A DNA stretch of 64,000 nt from Capnocytophaga bilenii (GTDB lineage: Bacteria > Bacteroidota > Bacteroidia > Flavobacteriales > Flavobacteriaceae). Shown here piece by piece: positions 29,681 to 40,473 of the stretch (position 1 is the stretch's first letter; every line of letters begins with the position of its first letter). The notes under the pieces were generated by a model. The model saw nothing but the letters and a program-made list of their open reading frames with translations. It was not told where the DNA came from and searched no databases. A program made the translations under genes and the position numbers. The DNA lies in the NCBI RefSeq assembly GCF_017565765.1, contig NZ_JAGDYP010000006.1, positions 62,001 to 126,000 of the forward strand. The letters run 5' to 3'.

Positions 29681-30148
29681 ATGAAAGAAATACTTACTCC
29701 TGAAGCATTACTTACTAATTTGAAGGATGTACGTGCTCTTACTCGTAAGGTGATTGAGGCTTTTCCTGAAAAAGACCTTTTTGAATTTAAAATAGCTAAC
29801 TTACGTCCGTTCTCAGGAATGGTAGAAGAGTTTTTAAGAGTGATGGACTATCTTTTTAAAGAGAGATTTCAGGAACAACATACTCTTTTCTTGGAGGGTA
29901 CTTTTCCTACTACTAAAGCAGAAGTATTGGCTTTGTGGGATAGAGCTACTGAAATCCTCGACCGCGAATGGCAAAAAGTAGGCGATTATACTCAACCGCT
30001 TACTATCTATCAAATGACTTTTAGCTTTGCTCAATGGATATTATACTTCATTGAAAACGAGAGTCATCACCGCGGACAAGGCTATACATACCTTCGTGCT
30101 TTGGGTATTGAACCTCCTCTCTTTTGGGGAAGAGAGAGTTTTGGGTGA
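29681..30148 (+). CDS. DinB-like family protein (putative metal-binding four-helix bundle)
   Basis: This 155-residue protein has the size of the DinB/YfiT-like superfamily. Most of it is predicted helical, and the C-terminal signature NESHHRGQGYTYLRALGIEP (residues ~127-146) is typical, with the histidines expected to take part in metal binding. An early histidine found in many members is not obvious, so metal binding here is uncertain. Members include thiol-dependent S-transferases and proteins of unknown role; no specific reaction can be assigned. It stands alone, flanked on both sides by mosaic repeats, and looks like a single-gene unit. Confidence 0.85.
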   Translation: MKEILTPEALLTNLKDVRALTRKVIEAFPEKDLFEFKIANLRPFSGMVEEFLRVMDYLFKERFQEQHTLFLEGTFPTTKAEVLALWDRATEILDREWQKVGDYTQPLTIYQMTFSFAQWILYFIENESHHRGQGYTYLRALGIEPPLFWGRESFG

Positions 30149-31864
<1,716 letters not shown>

Positions 31865-31893
31865 GAAAAGCTTAATAATATCAGGAATATCAA

Positions 31894-31962
31894 GAGGGTA
31901 TCCGAAAAAGGAAGTTGAGCACTGCAAAAGTGAAATTGTGTTTTTTTTCGGATAGCCTCTTA
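31894..31962 (+). terminator. Long inverted repeat after eno, likely terminator
   Basis: GAGGGTATCCGAAAAA (31894-31909) and TTTTTCGGATAGCCTC (31944-31959) are inverted repeats with one mismatch in 16, enclosing a 34-nt loop that itself contains a small CACT/AGTG stem. This would end the eno transcript. The long loop and the GAGGCTATCC-like ends also resemble a small mobile-element remnant. Confidence 0.65.
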
Positions 31963-31987
31963 TTTTGTCTAAAAACTATTTTTTACA

Positions 31988-32749
31988 ATGAAGAATATAC
32001 TAAAGTTTATCCTATTGCTATGTGTAACACCGCTTGTGGCTCAGGAAACTGAGTTGCACGGGCATATATATAGCGTACAGCACAACAAACCGATGCCTAA
32101 TGTGCATATTTTGAACTTGAATAAGGTGAAAGGAACTACCACCAATGACAAAGGCGACTTTGTGATAAATGTGGCTGTGAATGATACTTTGTATATTTCA
32201 TTTTTAGGATATAAATCTACTAAAGTGTTGGTAACCAATGATATGGTGAAATATCAGGGGCTGAAAATAGGGATGACAGAACTTGCCTACGCTTTGGAAG
32301 AGGTAGTAGTAACCCCCTATAAACTAACAGGTTACTTAGATATAGATGCAAAAAATGCACCTATTAACAACAACACACGTTATAGTATATCGGGCTTAGA
32401 AATAGGCTATGAAAGCAGGGCAAGTGCCAGTGCTGTGGGGCGGGTACTGAACAGTGTGATGAACCCTGCCGACTTGCTGTATCGCTCATTTAGCAACAAA
32501 GGAAAAGAACTGCGAAAACTGCGCAGTATGCGTAAAGATAATGAGCTGAGCGATGCACTTTCTACACGTTATGACCGCGAAACGCTTTTGGAACTGCTAA
32601 AAGTGGATAGGGCTGAACTGGAAGAAATCATACGTTCGTGCAACTATTCTAACGATTTTATAATGACTGCAAACGACTTGCAGGTATTGGAAGCTATCAG
32701 CCAATGTTACGAAGAATACAGAGTGCTTCATAAAAGCAAAGAAAAATAA
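31988..32749 (+). CDS. Secreted protein with carboxypeptidase-like regulatory (CarboxypepD_reg) domain
   Basis: This 253-residue protein has a signal peptide (MKNILKFILLLCVTPLVAQ). Residues ~22-95 fit the CarboxypepD_reg-like beta-sandwich: ELHGHIYSVQHNKPMPNVHI, then GTTTNDKGDFVI and LYISFLGYKSTKVLV. In longer proteins this domain precedes TonB-dependent receptors; here a charged, helical C-terminal half follows with no TonB plug or barrel. It is probably periplasmic or outer-membrane associated. The function is unknown. It stands between the eno terminator and the DUF5723 gene, which has its own promoter. Confidence 0.8.
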   Translation: MKNILKFILLLCVTPLVAQETELHGHIYSVQHNKPMPNVHILNLNKVKGTTTNDKGDFVINVAVNDTLYISFLGYKSTKVLVTNDMVKYQGLKIGMTELAYALEEVVVTPYKLTGYLDIDAKNAPINNNTRYSISGLEIGYESRASASAVGRVLNSVMNPADLLYRSFSNKGKELRKLRSMRKDNELSDALSTRYDRETLLELLKVDRAELEEIIRSCNYSNDFIMTANDLQVLEAISQCYEEYRVLHKSKEK

Positions 32750-32758
32750 TGGAAAGGG

Positions 32759-32788
32759 TTGTGCATTAGAAAATAATTTGTATCTTTG
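32759..32788 (+). promoter_or_regulatory. Promoter of the DUF5723 gene
   Basis: TTG at 32759-32761 and TATCTTTG at 32781-32788 are 19 bp apart, matching the Bacteroidota consensus, 39 bp before the start codon. Confidence 0.7.
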
Positions 32789-32827
32789 TACCCTGAATAG
32801 AAATAATGATTTTTATAAATACAGACA

Positions 32828-34222
32828 ATGAAAAAAGTAATTTTAACAATGTTATTATTAAGCGGTTTTGCAGCTGAAGCGCAACAATCGTTTGTGGGCT
32901 TTCGCGAAAGTGAATATGCGGGTACGATGCAACGCACAGCCAATCCTGCTTATATGATTAGCAGTAAACGTCCGTGGGATGCAACTTTGTTCTTAGCCAA
33001 CGTGAATATTGGTACTAATGCAGTGAAATTGAGTACTGATATTGCAAAAAGTTTCAACAACTTTGAGAGTGCAAGCAAATCTTTACTGAACAACAACAAT
33101 ATCAATGCACGTTTGAATATAGATGTATTGGGGCCTTCGGCTTTTTTTAAAATAGGCGATAAACACTCAGTAGGGTTCTTTACACGTGTGCGTGCATTAG
33201 GCAACATTAATGATATAGATGCAAAACTAATACAGTCATACATATCTGATGTTAAAAATATGGAGCTTCGCAATAACTATAGTATCAATCTTAAGAACCA
33301 AGAGATAGTATTACACGGTTTTTCTGAGTTTGGGCTTTCGTGGGCTGGCGAATTGTATTTTGATGGACATAACGCTATTAAAGCAGGAGCTTCAGTAAAA
33401 TATATAATGGGAGCAGGTAATCTGTATGTTGGCTTCCGTGATTTTGCTGGTTCGGCATCACTTACTGTAGAAAATGACAAACTAAAGGTGAATATAGACT
33501 CTCGTGGAGGCAATTTTGAAGTGCTAAATGGGGGTACAGATTTGGTGAAATTGAGCAACTTAAGTTCGAGTTCGCTATTAGGGAAAGAGGCTTCTACAAT
33601 GGGGTTAGACCTTGGTGTGGTATATGAATACCGTTTTGATGGTTGCCGCACTTGCCACAACCGTCCGCACGACTTCAAAGTAGGGCTTTCATTGATGGAT
33701 ATAGGAAATGTTCAGTATAAGCTTAACAAACAATCGTTTAGATACCAATTGCCTGCATCGGGGGCTATAAAATTGTCTCTTGATGACTTATCGGAAGAGG
33801 CTTTGACAAAAGCAGGTTTGACTACAGCTACTACACAAGTAGCAGGACGTACTGTAAAGAGTTCTTTGCCTACGACTTTGAACTTGAGTGCTGACTATCG
33901 CATTATTGATGGGCTTTATGTGAGTGCTGCTGGTAATATCAACGTGGCTTCAAAATCTAAAGCAGACCAGTATAATGCAAACTACGCTTCTACTTATTCG
34001 CTTACTCCTCACTACGATATTAGCTATTTTGGAGCTTACTTGCCTATCTCATACAACGAGGTTACTAAAACAAGTGTAGGTTTTGGATTGCGATTGGGTT
34101 CATTTTTAACAATAGGTTCAAGCTCTATCATCAGCAACTTAGCAGGTGGTGGAAAAGATTTGAACGTGTTTGTAGGTCTTGGCTTTGGACACATAGCTTA
34201 TCCTACTGAAAAAAGTAGATAA
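32828..34222 (+). CDS. DUF5723 family outer-membrane protein
   Basis: This 464-residue protein has a signal peptide (MKKVILTMLLLSGFAAEAQ). The first mature residues, QQSFVGFRESEYAGTMQRTA and NPAYM, are the pattern I associate with DUF5723. The rest consists of alternating beta-strands with aromatic ends, such as HSVGFFTRVRALGNI, and ends GFGLRLGSFLTIGSSS and LNVFVGLGFGH. It is probably an outer-membrane barrel related to the PorV/FadL-like proteins of Bacteroidota. A Cys pair (CRTCHNRPHDF, ~residue 275) lies in a loop. The cargo or role is unknown. It has its own promoter and a terminator 32 bp after the stop. Confidence 0.83.
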   Translation: MKKVILTMLLLSGFAAEAQQSFVGFRESEYAGTMQRTANPAYMISSKRPWDATLFLANVNIGTNAVKLSTDIAKSFNNFESASKSLLNNNNINARLNIDVLGPSAFFKIGDKHSVGFFTRVRALGNINDIDAKLIQSYISDVKNMELRNNYSINLKNQEIVLHGFSEFGLSWAGELYFDGHNAIKAGASVKYIMGAGNLYVGFRDFAGSASLTVENDKLKVNIDSRGGNFEVLNGGTDLVKLSNLSSSSLLGKEASTMGLDLGVVYEYRFDGCRTCHNRPHDFKVGLSLMDIGNVQYKLNKQSFRYQLPASGAIKLSLDDLSEEALTKAGLTTATTQVAGRTVKSSLPTTLNLSADYRIIDGLYVSAAGNINVASKSKADQYNANYASTYSLTPHYDISYFGAYLPISYNEVTKTSVGFGLRLGSFLTIGSSSIISNLAGGGKDLNVFVGLGFGHIAYPTEKSR

Positions 34223-34254
34223 ATTGCTTTTATAATAAAAAGTGTATATAATAG

Positions 34255-34293
34255 AAAAAACTTTGCTGAATATGAATTTGGCAAAGTTTTTTT
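34255..34293 (+). terminator. Terminator after the DUF5723 gene
   Basis: AAAAACTTTGC and GGCAAAGTTTTT form a stem with a ~14-nt loop followed by a T run. The -7 box of the next gene (TATATTTG, 34297-34304) starts only 3 bp downstream, so terminator and promoter are interlocked. Confidence 0.75.
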
Positions 34294-34339
34294 CTGTATA
34301 TTTGCAGACGAATTACTTAATGCGAATTGCTTATAATTA

Positions 34340-35203
34340 ATGGATTATATAATATATTTGGTAACGTACCCTATAATTTGGTTGTTATCGGTATTACCTT
34401 TTAGGCTGTTGTATTGTGTTTCGGATGTGCTTTACTTTGTAATGTACGTATTGCTAAAGTACCGTGTGAAGGTGGTACGCAAGAATTTGTATACGGCATT
34501 TCCGTTTAAAACGACAGAAGAATTGAGGGTGATAGAGCGAAAGTTTTATCATCACTTTTGCGATACGCTATTGGAAATGGTAAAATCGTATAAGATGAGC
34601 GAGCAGGAGATGAAGCGCCGTATGGTGTTTACTAATATAGAGGTGTTGCGAAAATACGAAGATGAAGAACGCAATATACTTTTTATGTGTAGCCACTATG
34701 CGAGCTATGAGTGGTTGCTGTCATTGGCTTATTACTTGAAACACAAATCGTATGCGCTTTATACGCCTTTATCAAACAAGTATTTTGACAAGTTTTTGCA
34801 GAAAATACGAACCAAACATCACAGTTATTTGCTCTCGCGCTATACGGCTCACAAAGAGATGAAGCGGCACAAAGATGAACAGGGGGTGTATTGTTATGGA
34901 TTTGCAAGTGACCAAGTGCCTAATAACAAAAAAAATTATAAGCGTCCTTTTTTGGGTTTGCGTGTTCCTGTATTTACTGGGGCAGAGCGATTGGGTAAAG
35001 CCCTGAATACGGTGATTGTTTTTGCAAAAATAGAAAAGGTGAAACGCGGGTATTACCAGACGACTTTTGAGGTATTGGCAGAAAATCCGCAAGAATTTGT
35101 TGATTACCAAATTACAGATATGTTTTTTGAAAGGGTAAATAGGCAGATATATGATGAGCCTGCGTATTATCTTTGGACACATAATAGATTTAAAAGAATG
35201 TAA
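34340..35203 (+). CDS. Lysophospholipid/lipid A acyltransferase (LpxL/HtrB-like)
   Basis: This 287-residue protein has the size of the LpxL/LpxM family. A membrane-associated N-terminus (YPIIWLLSVLPFRLLYCVSD) is followed by the catalytic HX4E motif, H119-YASY-E124, within ILFMCSHYASYEWLLSLAYY. YGFASDQVPNNKK and VPVFTGAERLGKALN match the later substrate-pocket blocks of the family. It transfers an acyl chain to a lipid A precursor or a related lipid at the inner membrane. The exact acceptor cannot be fixed from sequence. The promoter abuts the previous terminator. The GH92 gene follows after 31 bp and may be cotranscribed. Confidence 0.88.
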   Translation: MDYIIYLVTYPIIWLLSVLPFRLLYCVSDVLYFVMYVLLKYRVKVVRKNLYTAFPFKTTEELRVIERKFYHHFCDTLLEMVKSYKMSEQEMKRRMVFTNIEVLRKYEDEERNILFMCSHYASYEWLLSLAYYLKHKSYALYTPLSNKYFDKFLQKIRTKHHSYLLSRYTAHKEMKRHKDEQGVYCYGFASDQVPNNKKNYKRPFLGLRVPVFTGAERLGKALNTVIVFAKIEKVKRGYYQTTFEVLAENPQEFVDYQITDMFFERVNRQIYDEPAYYLWTHNRFKRM

Positions 35204-35234
35204 TAAATGTTTAACAACTAATATTTAATGAATT

Positions 35235-37499
35235 ATGAGGAGGATTGTTATTTTGAGTTTGCTAAGTGTGGTAGTGGCTTGTAATAAGTCCGTTGCCCCT
35301 CGTGAAGAGAAACGACAAGAGGTGGCTACAGCTGTAGTGGAAACCGTGCCATACACTAACTATGTGAATACGCTAATGGGGACAGACTCGCGTTTTGACT
35401 TATCCAACGGGAATACTTACCCTGCTATAGCGGTACCTTGGGGAATGAACTTTTGGACTCCCCAGACAGGAAAGATGGGTGATGGATGGGCATACCAATA
35501 CCACGCTGATAAAATAAGAGGGTTTAAACAAACCCACCAACCAAGTCCGTGGATAAATGACTATGGGGCATTTTCGTTGATGCCTGTAACAGGTGAGCTG
35601 AAGATAAAAGAGGAGGAGCGCGCTTCGTGGTTTTCACACAAAGCTGAAACGGCACAACCTCATTACTACAAGGTGTATTTGGCTGATTATGACACCTCCG
35701 TAGAAATTACTGCTACTAACCGCGCAGCGCAGTTTCGGGTTACTTTTCCTGAAAATCAAAAGTCGTATTTATTATTAGATGCTTTCTTCAAAGGGTCGAT
35801 GGTGAAGGTAATTCCCGAAGAGAGAAAAATTATAGGATATGCCCGTAATAATAGTGGTGGTGTGCCTGAAAACTTTCATAATTATTTTGTAGCTACTTTT
35901 GATAAGGATTTTGAACTGACTAACACTTGGGGCGATGGCTATAAACTGACTGGGAAAAATGAAAGTATCGGCGACCATACGGGTGCTGTAATAGGTTTTG
36001 CTACCAAAAGAGGGGAGCAGGTAACCGTGAAAGTTGCCTCGTCTTTTATATCGCCAAAGCAGGCTGAGCGCAATTTGCAGACGGAAATAGGTAGTGATAC
36101 TTTTGAACAGACAAAACAAAAGGCTTTTGACTTATGGGAGCGTGAATTAGGAAAGGTGCAGGTGGAAGATGATAATATAGACCATTTACGTACATTTTAC
36201 TCTTGCTTGTATAGGGTATTGCTTTTTCCGCGTACATTCTACGAGATAGATGAAGAAGGGAAAATAGTGCATTATAGTCCTTATAACGGTAAAGTAGAGG
36301 CGGGGTATATGTATACTGACAATGGTTTTTGGGATACCTTCAGGGCTGTATTTCCTTTGTTCAATTTGTTGTATCCAGAAATGAATCAGCAGATAATGAA
36401 GGGCTTGGTGAATACTTATAAAGAAAGTGGATGGCTGCCTGAATGGGCAAGTCCTGGGCATAGAGATTGTATGATAGGCTCTAATTCGGCATCGATAATA
36501 GCAGATGCTTATTTGAAGGGGAATATAGCGCAAGCCGATGCTGAAATACTATTGGAGGCGATGCTGAAGAATGCTACCCAAGAGAAAGGTCGCCCAGTGA
36601 AATCGGTGGGGCGTGAGGGGGTAGATTACTACAACCAACTGGGTTATGTGCCTTATAATGTGAATATTAATGAAAATGTGGCACGCACGCTGGAATATGC
36701 TTATGCTGATTATTGCATAGCTCGTATGGCAGAAAAGATGGGCAAAGTGGCTATTGCCAAACAATACTACGAGCAGATGGGACGCTATAAAAATGTGTTT
36801 GACCCAGAAACTAAATGGATGCGCGGCAGGAATAAAGATGGGAAATTTCAAACACCTTTTAATCCGCTAAAATGGGGTGATGCTTTTACGGAAGGGAATA
36901 GCTTGCACTACACGTGGTCGGTATTTCAGGATATAAATGGGCTCATCAGTTTGATGGGCGGTAAGGAAGCTTTTGCGAAAAAAATAGACCAAGTATTTGA
37001 GATGCCTCCGCTTTTTGACGATAGTTACTACGGCTTTACGATACACGAAATACGCGAAATGCAGGTGATGGATATGGGGAATTACGCTCACGGCAATCAG
37101 CCAGTGCAGCATTTGATATACCTTTATCAGTATGCAGGTAAGCCAGAAAAAACACAGCGCAAAGTGCGGGAGGTAATGGAAAAGCTATATGCGCCTACCC
37201 CTGATGGCTATTGTGGTGATGAGGATAATGGACAGACTTCGGCTTGGTACGTGTTTTCGGCATTGGGCTTTTACCCTGTTACGCCCGCTGATGATGTGTA
37301 TGTGCTGGGTAGCCCATTATTTAAATCGGTAACCTTGCAATTGCCTGATAATAAAAAGTTTTTGATAAAGAGTGTGGAACGCAGTAAGGGTAGTGAACTG
37401 GTAGAGAGTGTGCAGCTGAACGGGAAGAAGATGGAGGGATTTGAATTGCCATTTGCTGTGTTTAGGGATAATGGGAATTTGACGTTCTTCAAAAATTAG
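35235..37499 (+). CDS. GH92 family alpha-mannosidase, lipoprotein
   Basis: This 754-residue protein has a lipoprotein signal with lipobox VVVAC (Cys16). The N-terminal beta-sandwich begins YVNTLMGTDSRFDLSNGNTY, followed by a helical barrel containing FYSCLYRVLLFPRTFYEIDE and YTDNGFWDTFRAVFPLFNLL. The family signatures FTEGNSLHYTWSVFQD (probable catalytic Glu) and GDEDNGQTSAWYVFSALGFY are present. GH92 enzymes are calcium-dependent exo-alpha-mannosidases acting on N-glycan or fungal mannan linkages; the linkage cleaved here cannot be read from sequence. No SusC/SusD pair is adjacent, so it is not part of a classical utilisation locus. The surface or periplasmic location fits scavenging of host glycans. 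Confidence 0.94.
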   Translation: MRRIVILSLLSVVVACNKSVAPREEKRQEVATAVVETVPYTNYVNTLMGTDSRFDLSNGNTYPAIAVPWGMNFWTPQTGKMGDGWAYQYHADKIRGFKQTHQPSPWINDYGAFSLMPVTGELKIKEEERASWFSHKAETAQPHYYKVYLADYDTSVEITATNRAAQFRVTFPENQKSYLLLDAFFKGSMVKVIPEERKIIGYARNNSGGVPENFHNYFVATFDKDFELTNTWGDGYKLTGKNESIGDHTGAVIGFATKRGEQVTVKVASSFISPKQAERNLQTEIGSDTFEQTKQKAFDLWERELGKVQVEDDNIDHLRTFYSCLYRVLLFPRTFYEIDEEGKIVHYSPYNGKVEAGYMYTDNGFWDTFRAVFPLFNLLYPEMNQQIMKGLVNTYKESGWLPEWASPGHRDCMIGSNSASIIADAYLKGNIAQADAEILLEAMLKNATQEKGRPVKSVGREGVDYYNQLGYVPYNVNINENVARTLEYAYADYCIARMAEKMGKVAIAKQYYEQMGRYKNVFDPETKWMRGRNKDGKFQTPFNPLKWGDAFTEGNSLHYTWSVFQDINGLISLMGGKEAFAKKIDQVFEMPPLFDDSYYGFTIHEIREMQVMDMGNYAHGNQPVQHLIYLYQYAGKPEKTQRKVREVMEKLYAPTPDGYCGDEDNGQTSAWYVFSALGFYPVTPADDVYVLGSPLFKSVTLQLPDNKKFLIKSVERSKGSELVESVQLNGKKMEGFELPFAVFRDNGNLTFFKN

Positions 37500-37563
37500 T
37501 ACTTTTGGTATAGATGGTAATTAAAAATAATTTTGTATCTTTGCGCAAATTTAAAAAGAATAT

Positions 37564-39867
37564 ATGAAATCAAACGTATTAGGTTATCCTCGTATAGGTG
37601 AAAAACGAGAACTTAAGAAGGCTAATGAGGCTTTTTGGGCTGGTAAAATCAGCGAAGAAGAGCTTTTGTCTGTTGCTGAGAATATTCGTGTTCATAATTG
37701 GACACTACAGAAGGAGGCAGGTGTAGACTTGATTCCTTCGAATGATTTTTCTTTCTACGACCAGATGCTTGACTTTTCATTTACGGTGAACGCTATTCCA
37801 GAGCGTTTTGCCCCTATTCACAAGTTGAGAGATACAGAGCGTTATTACGCTTTGGCACGTGGTTATCAGAAAGATGGAATCGATATCACCGCTATGGAAA
37901 TGACTAAGTGGTTTGATACGAATTACCATTATATAGTGCCTGAATTTACTAAGAATCAGGAGTTTCGTATTCTTGTAAACAAACCTTTGCAAGAGTATCA
38001 GTTGGCGAAAAAGCACGGATTTGACACTAAACCTGTACTTATAGGGTTGGTTACTTACTTGTTGCTTGGTAAAGAGAAAGAACAGGGTTTTCACCGTTTA
38101 GAGCTTGCAGATCGCTTATTGCCTGTATACTTGCAAATAGTAGAAAGCTTGGTGAGTGCAGGTGCAAAAACGATTCAGATAGATGAACCTTACTTGGTAC
38201 TTGACCTTCCTGAAGGTGCTGAGGCTGTATACAAAAAAGTATATGCTGAACTAAGAAGTAAATTCCCTACTACTGAATTTGTACTTACTACTTACTTTGG
38301 TGCGCTAGATAATAATACAGAGTTGGCAGTATCGTTGCCTTTTGATGTGTTGCACATAGACTTGGTGCGCGCTGCAGCACAGCTTGACAGGGTGCTTAAA
38401 GTACTTCCTGCAGATAAAAAGTTATCGCTTGGGGTAGTGGATGGGCGCAATGTGTGGAAAAATAACTTTGAACATTCATTGGCATTGATAGAAAAAGCTA
38501 AAGAAGCTATTGGAGCTGATCGCTTGTGGGTGAGTACTTCGTGCTCGTTATTGCACTCGCCTTGCAACCTTGAGCTTGAAAACAATGAGAAAGTACTTAC
38601 TGCTGAAATTAAACAATGGTTGGCATTTGCTAAACAAAAAGTAAAAGAGGTTACTACTCTACAAGCTCTTGCTACAGGAAAGGTATGTGAACAGGTAAAA
38701 GCTATCTTTGAAGAGAATAAAAAAGCTGCTGAAAACCGCAAGACTTCAACGCTTATTCACGATAAAGCAGTGAAAGAGCGCGTGCAGAAAATTACTGATA
38801 AAGATGCGCAACGCTTGCATTCGTTTGATGTTCGCAAAGAAGCTCAACACAAATCGCTTCACTTGCCAGCATTCCCAACGACTACCATAGGTTCGTTCCC
38901 GCAAACAGATGAGGTACGCAGCTGGCGTGCTCGCTTTAAGAAAGGAGAACTTACACAAGCTGAATACGATAAGCTTCTTGAAAAAGAGATAGAAGAGTCT
39001 ATTCGTTTTCAGGAGGATACTCAGATAGATGTTCTTGTACACGGCGAATTTGAGCGTAATGATATGGTGGAATATTTTGGTGAGTTGCTAAAAGGATACA
39101 CCTTTACTAAATTTGGATGGGTACAAAGCTACGGTTCGCGTTGCGTAAAACCACCGATTATCTTTGGTGATATTTCACGTCCTGAACCGATGACTGTACG
39201 CTGGAGCCAATATGCGCAATCGCTTACTAAATTGCCTGTGAAGGGTATGCTTACGGGTCCTGTGACTATCCTACAATGGTCGTTTGTGCGCGATGACCAA
39301 CCACGTTCGGAAACTTGTTTGCAAATAGCCTTGGCAATTCGCGATGAGGTAGTGGATTTGGAAAAAGCGGGTATTAAGGTTATCCAAATAGATGAGCCTG
39401 CAATACGTGAGGGGCTGCCATTGCGCAAAAGCGAGTGGAAGGCTTACTTTGATTGGGCTATCAAAGCGTTCCGTATTTCGGCATCTGGGGTACAAGATGA
39501 AACACAAATACATACACATATGTGCTATTCGGAATTCAATGATATGATTGAAGCTATTGCAGATATGGATGCTGATGTGATTACCATAGAGTGCTCACGC
39601 TCACAAATGGAGCTTTTGGATGTGTTTGGAGATTTTAAATATCCTAATGAAATAGGTCCTGGGGTGTATGATATTCACTCACCACGTGTGCCTTCACAAC
39701 AAGAAATGACAGACTTGATGAAGAAAGCTATCAGCGTAGTGGCTAAAGAGCAGCTATGGGTAAACCCAGACTGCGGACTTAAAACGCGCCACTGGCCTGA
39801 AACCAAAGCGGCGTTGCATGCGATGGTGGAAACGGCTAAAGAGCTGAGAGCACTTTACAGCAAATAA
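37564..39867 (+). CDS. metE: Cobalamin-independent methionine synthase
   Basis: The 767 residues match MetE. The N-terminal domain opens SNVLGYPRIGEKRELKKANE, and the C-terminal catalytic domain starts near FPTTTIGSFPQTDEVRSWRA. Zinc ligands are visible as H652 and C654 (HTHMCYSEF), E676 (ITIECSRSQ) and C737 (NPDCGLKTRHW). It moves the methyl group of 5-methyl-tetrahydropteroyl-triglutamate to homocysteine to make methionine. A -7 box TATCTTTG (37536-37543) lies 20 bp before the ATG, too close for a riboswitch, and none was found. A hairpin shared with apt ends the transcript. Confidence 0.98.
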   Translation: MKSNVLGYPRIGEKRELKKANEAFWAGKISEEELLSVAENIRVHNWTLQKEAGVDLIPSNDFSFYDQMLDFSFTVNAIPERFAPIHKLRDTERYYALARGYQKDGIDITAMEMTKWFDTNYHYIVPEFTKNQEFRILVNKPLQEYQLAKKHGFDTKPVLIGLVTYLLLGKEKEQGFHRLELADRLLPVYLQIVESLVSAGAKTIQIDEPYLVLDLPEGAEAVYKKVYAELRSKFPTTEFVLTTYFGALDNNTELAVSLPFDVLHIDLVRAAAQLDRVLKVLPADKKLSLGVVDGRNVWKNNFEHSLALIEKAKEAIGADRLWVSTSCSLLHSPCNLELENNEKVLTAEIKQWLAFAKQKVKEVTTLQALATGKVCEQVKAIFEENKKAAENRKTSTLIHDKAVKERVQKITDKDAQRLHSFDVRKEAQHKSLHLPAFPTTTIGSFPQTDEVRSWRARFKKGELTQAEYDKLLEKEIEESIRFQEDTQIDVLVHGEFERNDMVEYFGELLKGYTFTKFGWVQSYGSRCVKPPIIFGDISRPEPMTVRWSQYAQSLTKLPVKGMLTGPVTILQWSFVRDDQPRSETCLQIALAIRDEVVDLEKAGIKVIQIDEPAIREGLPLRKSEWKAYFDWAIKAFRISASGVQDETQIHTHMCYSEFNDMIEAIADMDADVITIECSRSQMELLDVFGDFKYPNEIGPGVYDIHSPRVPSQQEMTDLMKKAISVVAKEQLWVNPDCGLKTRHWPETKAALHAMVETAKELRALYSK

Positions 39868-39892
39868 TAGTTGAGAATTAAGAAAACAATAA

Positions 39893-39927
39893 AAAAGAGC
39901 AAAGTGGGAAAACCGCTTTGCTCTTTT
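39893..39927. terminator. Bidirectional terminator between metE and apt
   Basis: AAAAGAGCAAAG pairs perfectly with CTTTGCTCTTTT around a GGAAAACC loop, with A and T runs on the two sides, so it can end both the metE (plus) and apt (minus) transcripts. Confidence 0.9.
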
Positions 39928-39942
39928 GATAAATATAGGGTA

Positions 39943-40464
39943 CTAACTGATGATACTATAAACAGGGTAATCTTTAAGTTTGTTACGCCCGTTTAGGAAG
40001 GTGAGTTCCATTAAAAAATCGAGTTGGACGATGTTGCCACCAAGTCGCTCAACTAATTTTACGACAGCTTCGGCTGTTCCTCCAGTAGCGAGGATATCAT
40101 CGTGAATAAGTATGTTTTCGCCTTTGTTGATGGCATCTTCGTGAATTTCGAGTACGTCTTGTCCGTATTCTAAGTCGTAAGTTTGCGCAATAGTTTTGCA
40201 GGGTAGTTTTCCTTTTTTACGTACGGGTACAAAGCCTGCATTTAGGCGCTGAGCAAGTAGCATTCCGAAGAAGAAACCACGACTTTCCATACCGATTACT
40301 TTATCGATACGTTGCCCGTGTAGGTTTTCTACCAAAGTGTCAATTACATAAGTTACGCCTTTTACATCCATTAATAGGGGAGTAATGTCTTTGAAAATAA
40401 TACCTTCCTTAGGGAAGTTTTCAACATCGCGTATTTTAGATTTAATGTATGCTATTTTATCCAT
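39943..40464 (-). CDS. apt: Adenine phosphoribosyltransferase
   Basis: This 173-residue protein has the standard Apt length. It contains FPKEGIIFKDITPLLMDVKG near the N-terminus and the PRPP-binding loop ILIHDDILATGGTAEAVVKL. VIGMESRGFFFGMLLA is the substrate-binding block. It salvages adenine with PRPP to give AMP. It is the last gene of a tight minus-strand run (ctlX, ATPase, DUF4276, apt), starting 9 bp after the DUF4276 stop, so in this strain it probably depends on readthrough from those genes. The convergent terminator follows its stop. Confidence 0.97.
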   Translation of the reverse strand: MDKIAYIKSKIRDVENFPKEGIIFKDITPLLMDVKGVTYVIDTLVENLHGQRIDKVIGMESRGFFFGMLLAQRLNAGFVPVRKKGKLPCKTIAQTYDLEYGQDVLEIHEDAINKGENILIHDDILATGGTAEAVVKLVERLGGNIVQLDFLMELTFLNGRNKLKDYPVYSIIS

Positions 40465-40473
40465 TTTTATAAG

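Noticed and set aside
37500-37563. Cobalamin or SAM riboswitch before metE
   Set aside because: Only 64 bp separate the genes and the -7 box is about 20 bp from the ATG, leaving no room for a riboswitch.
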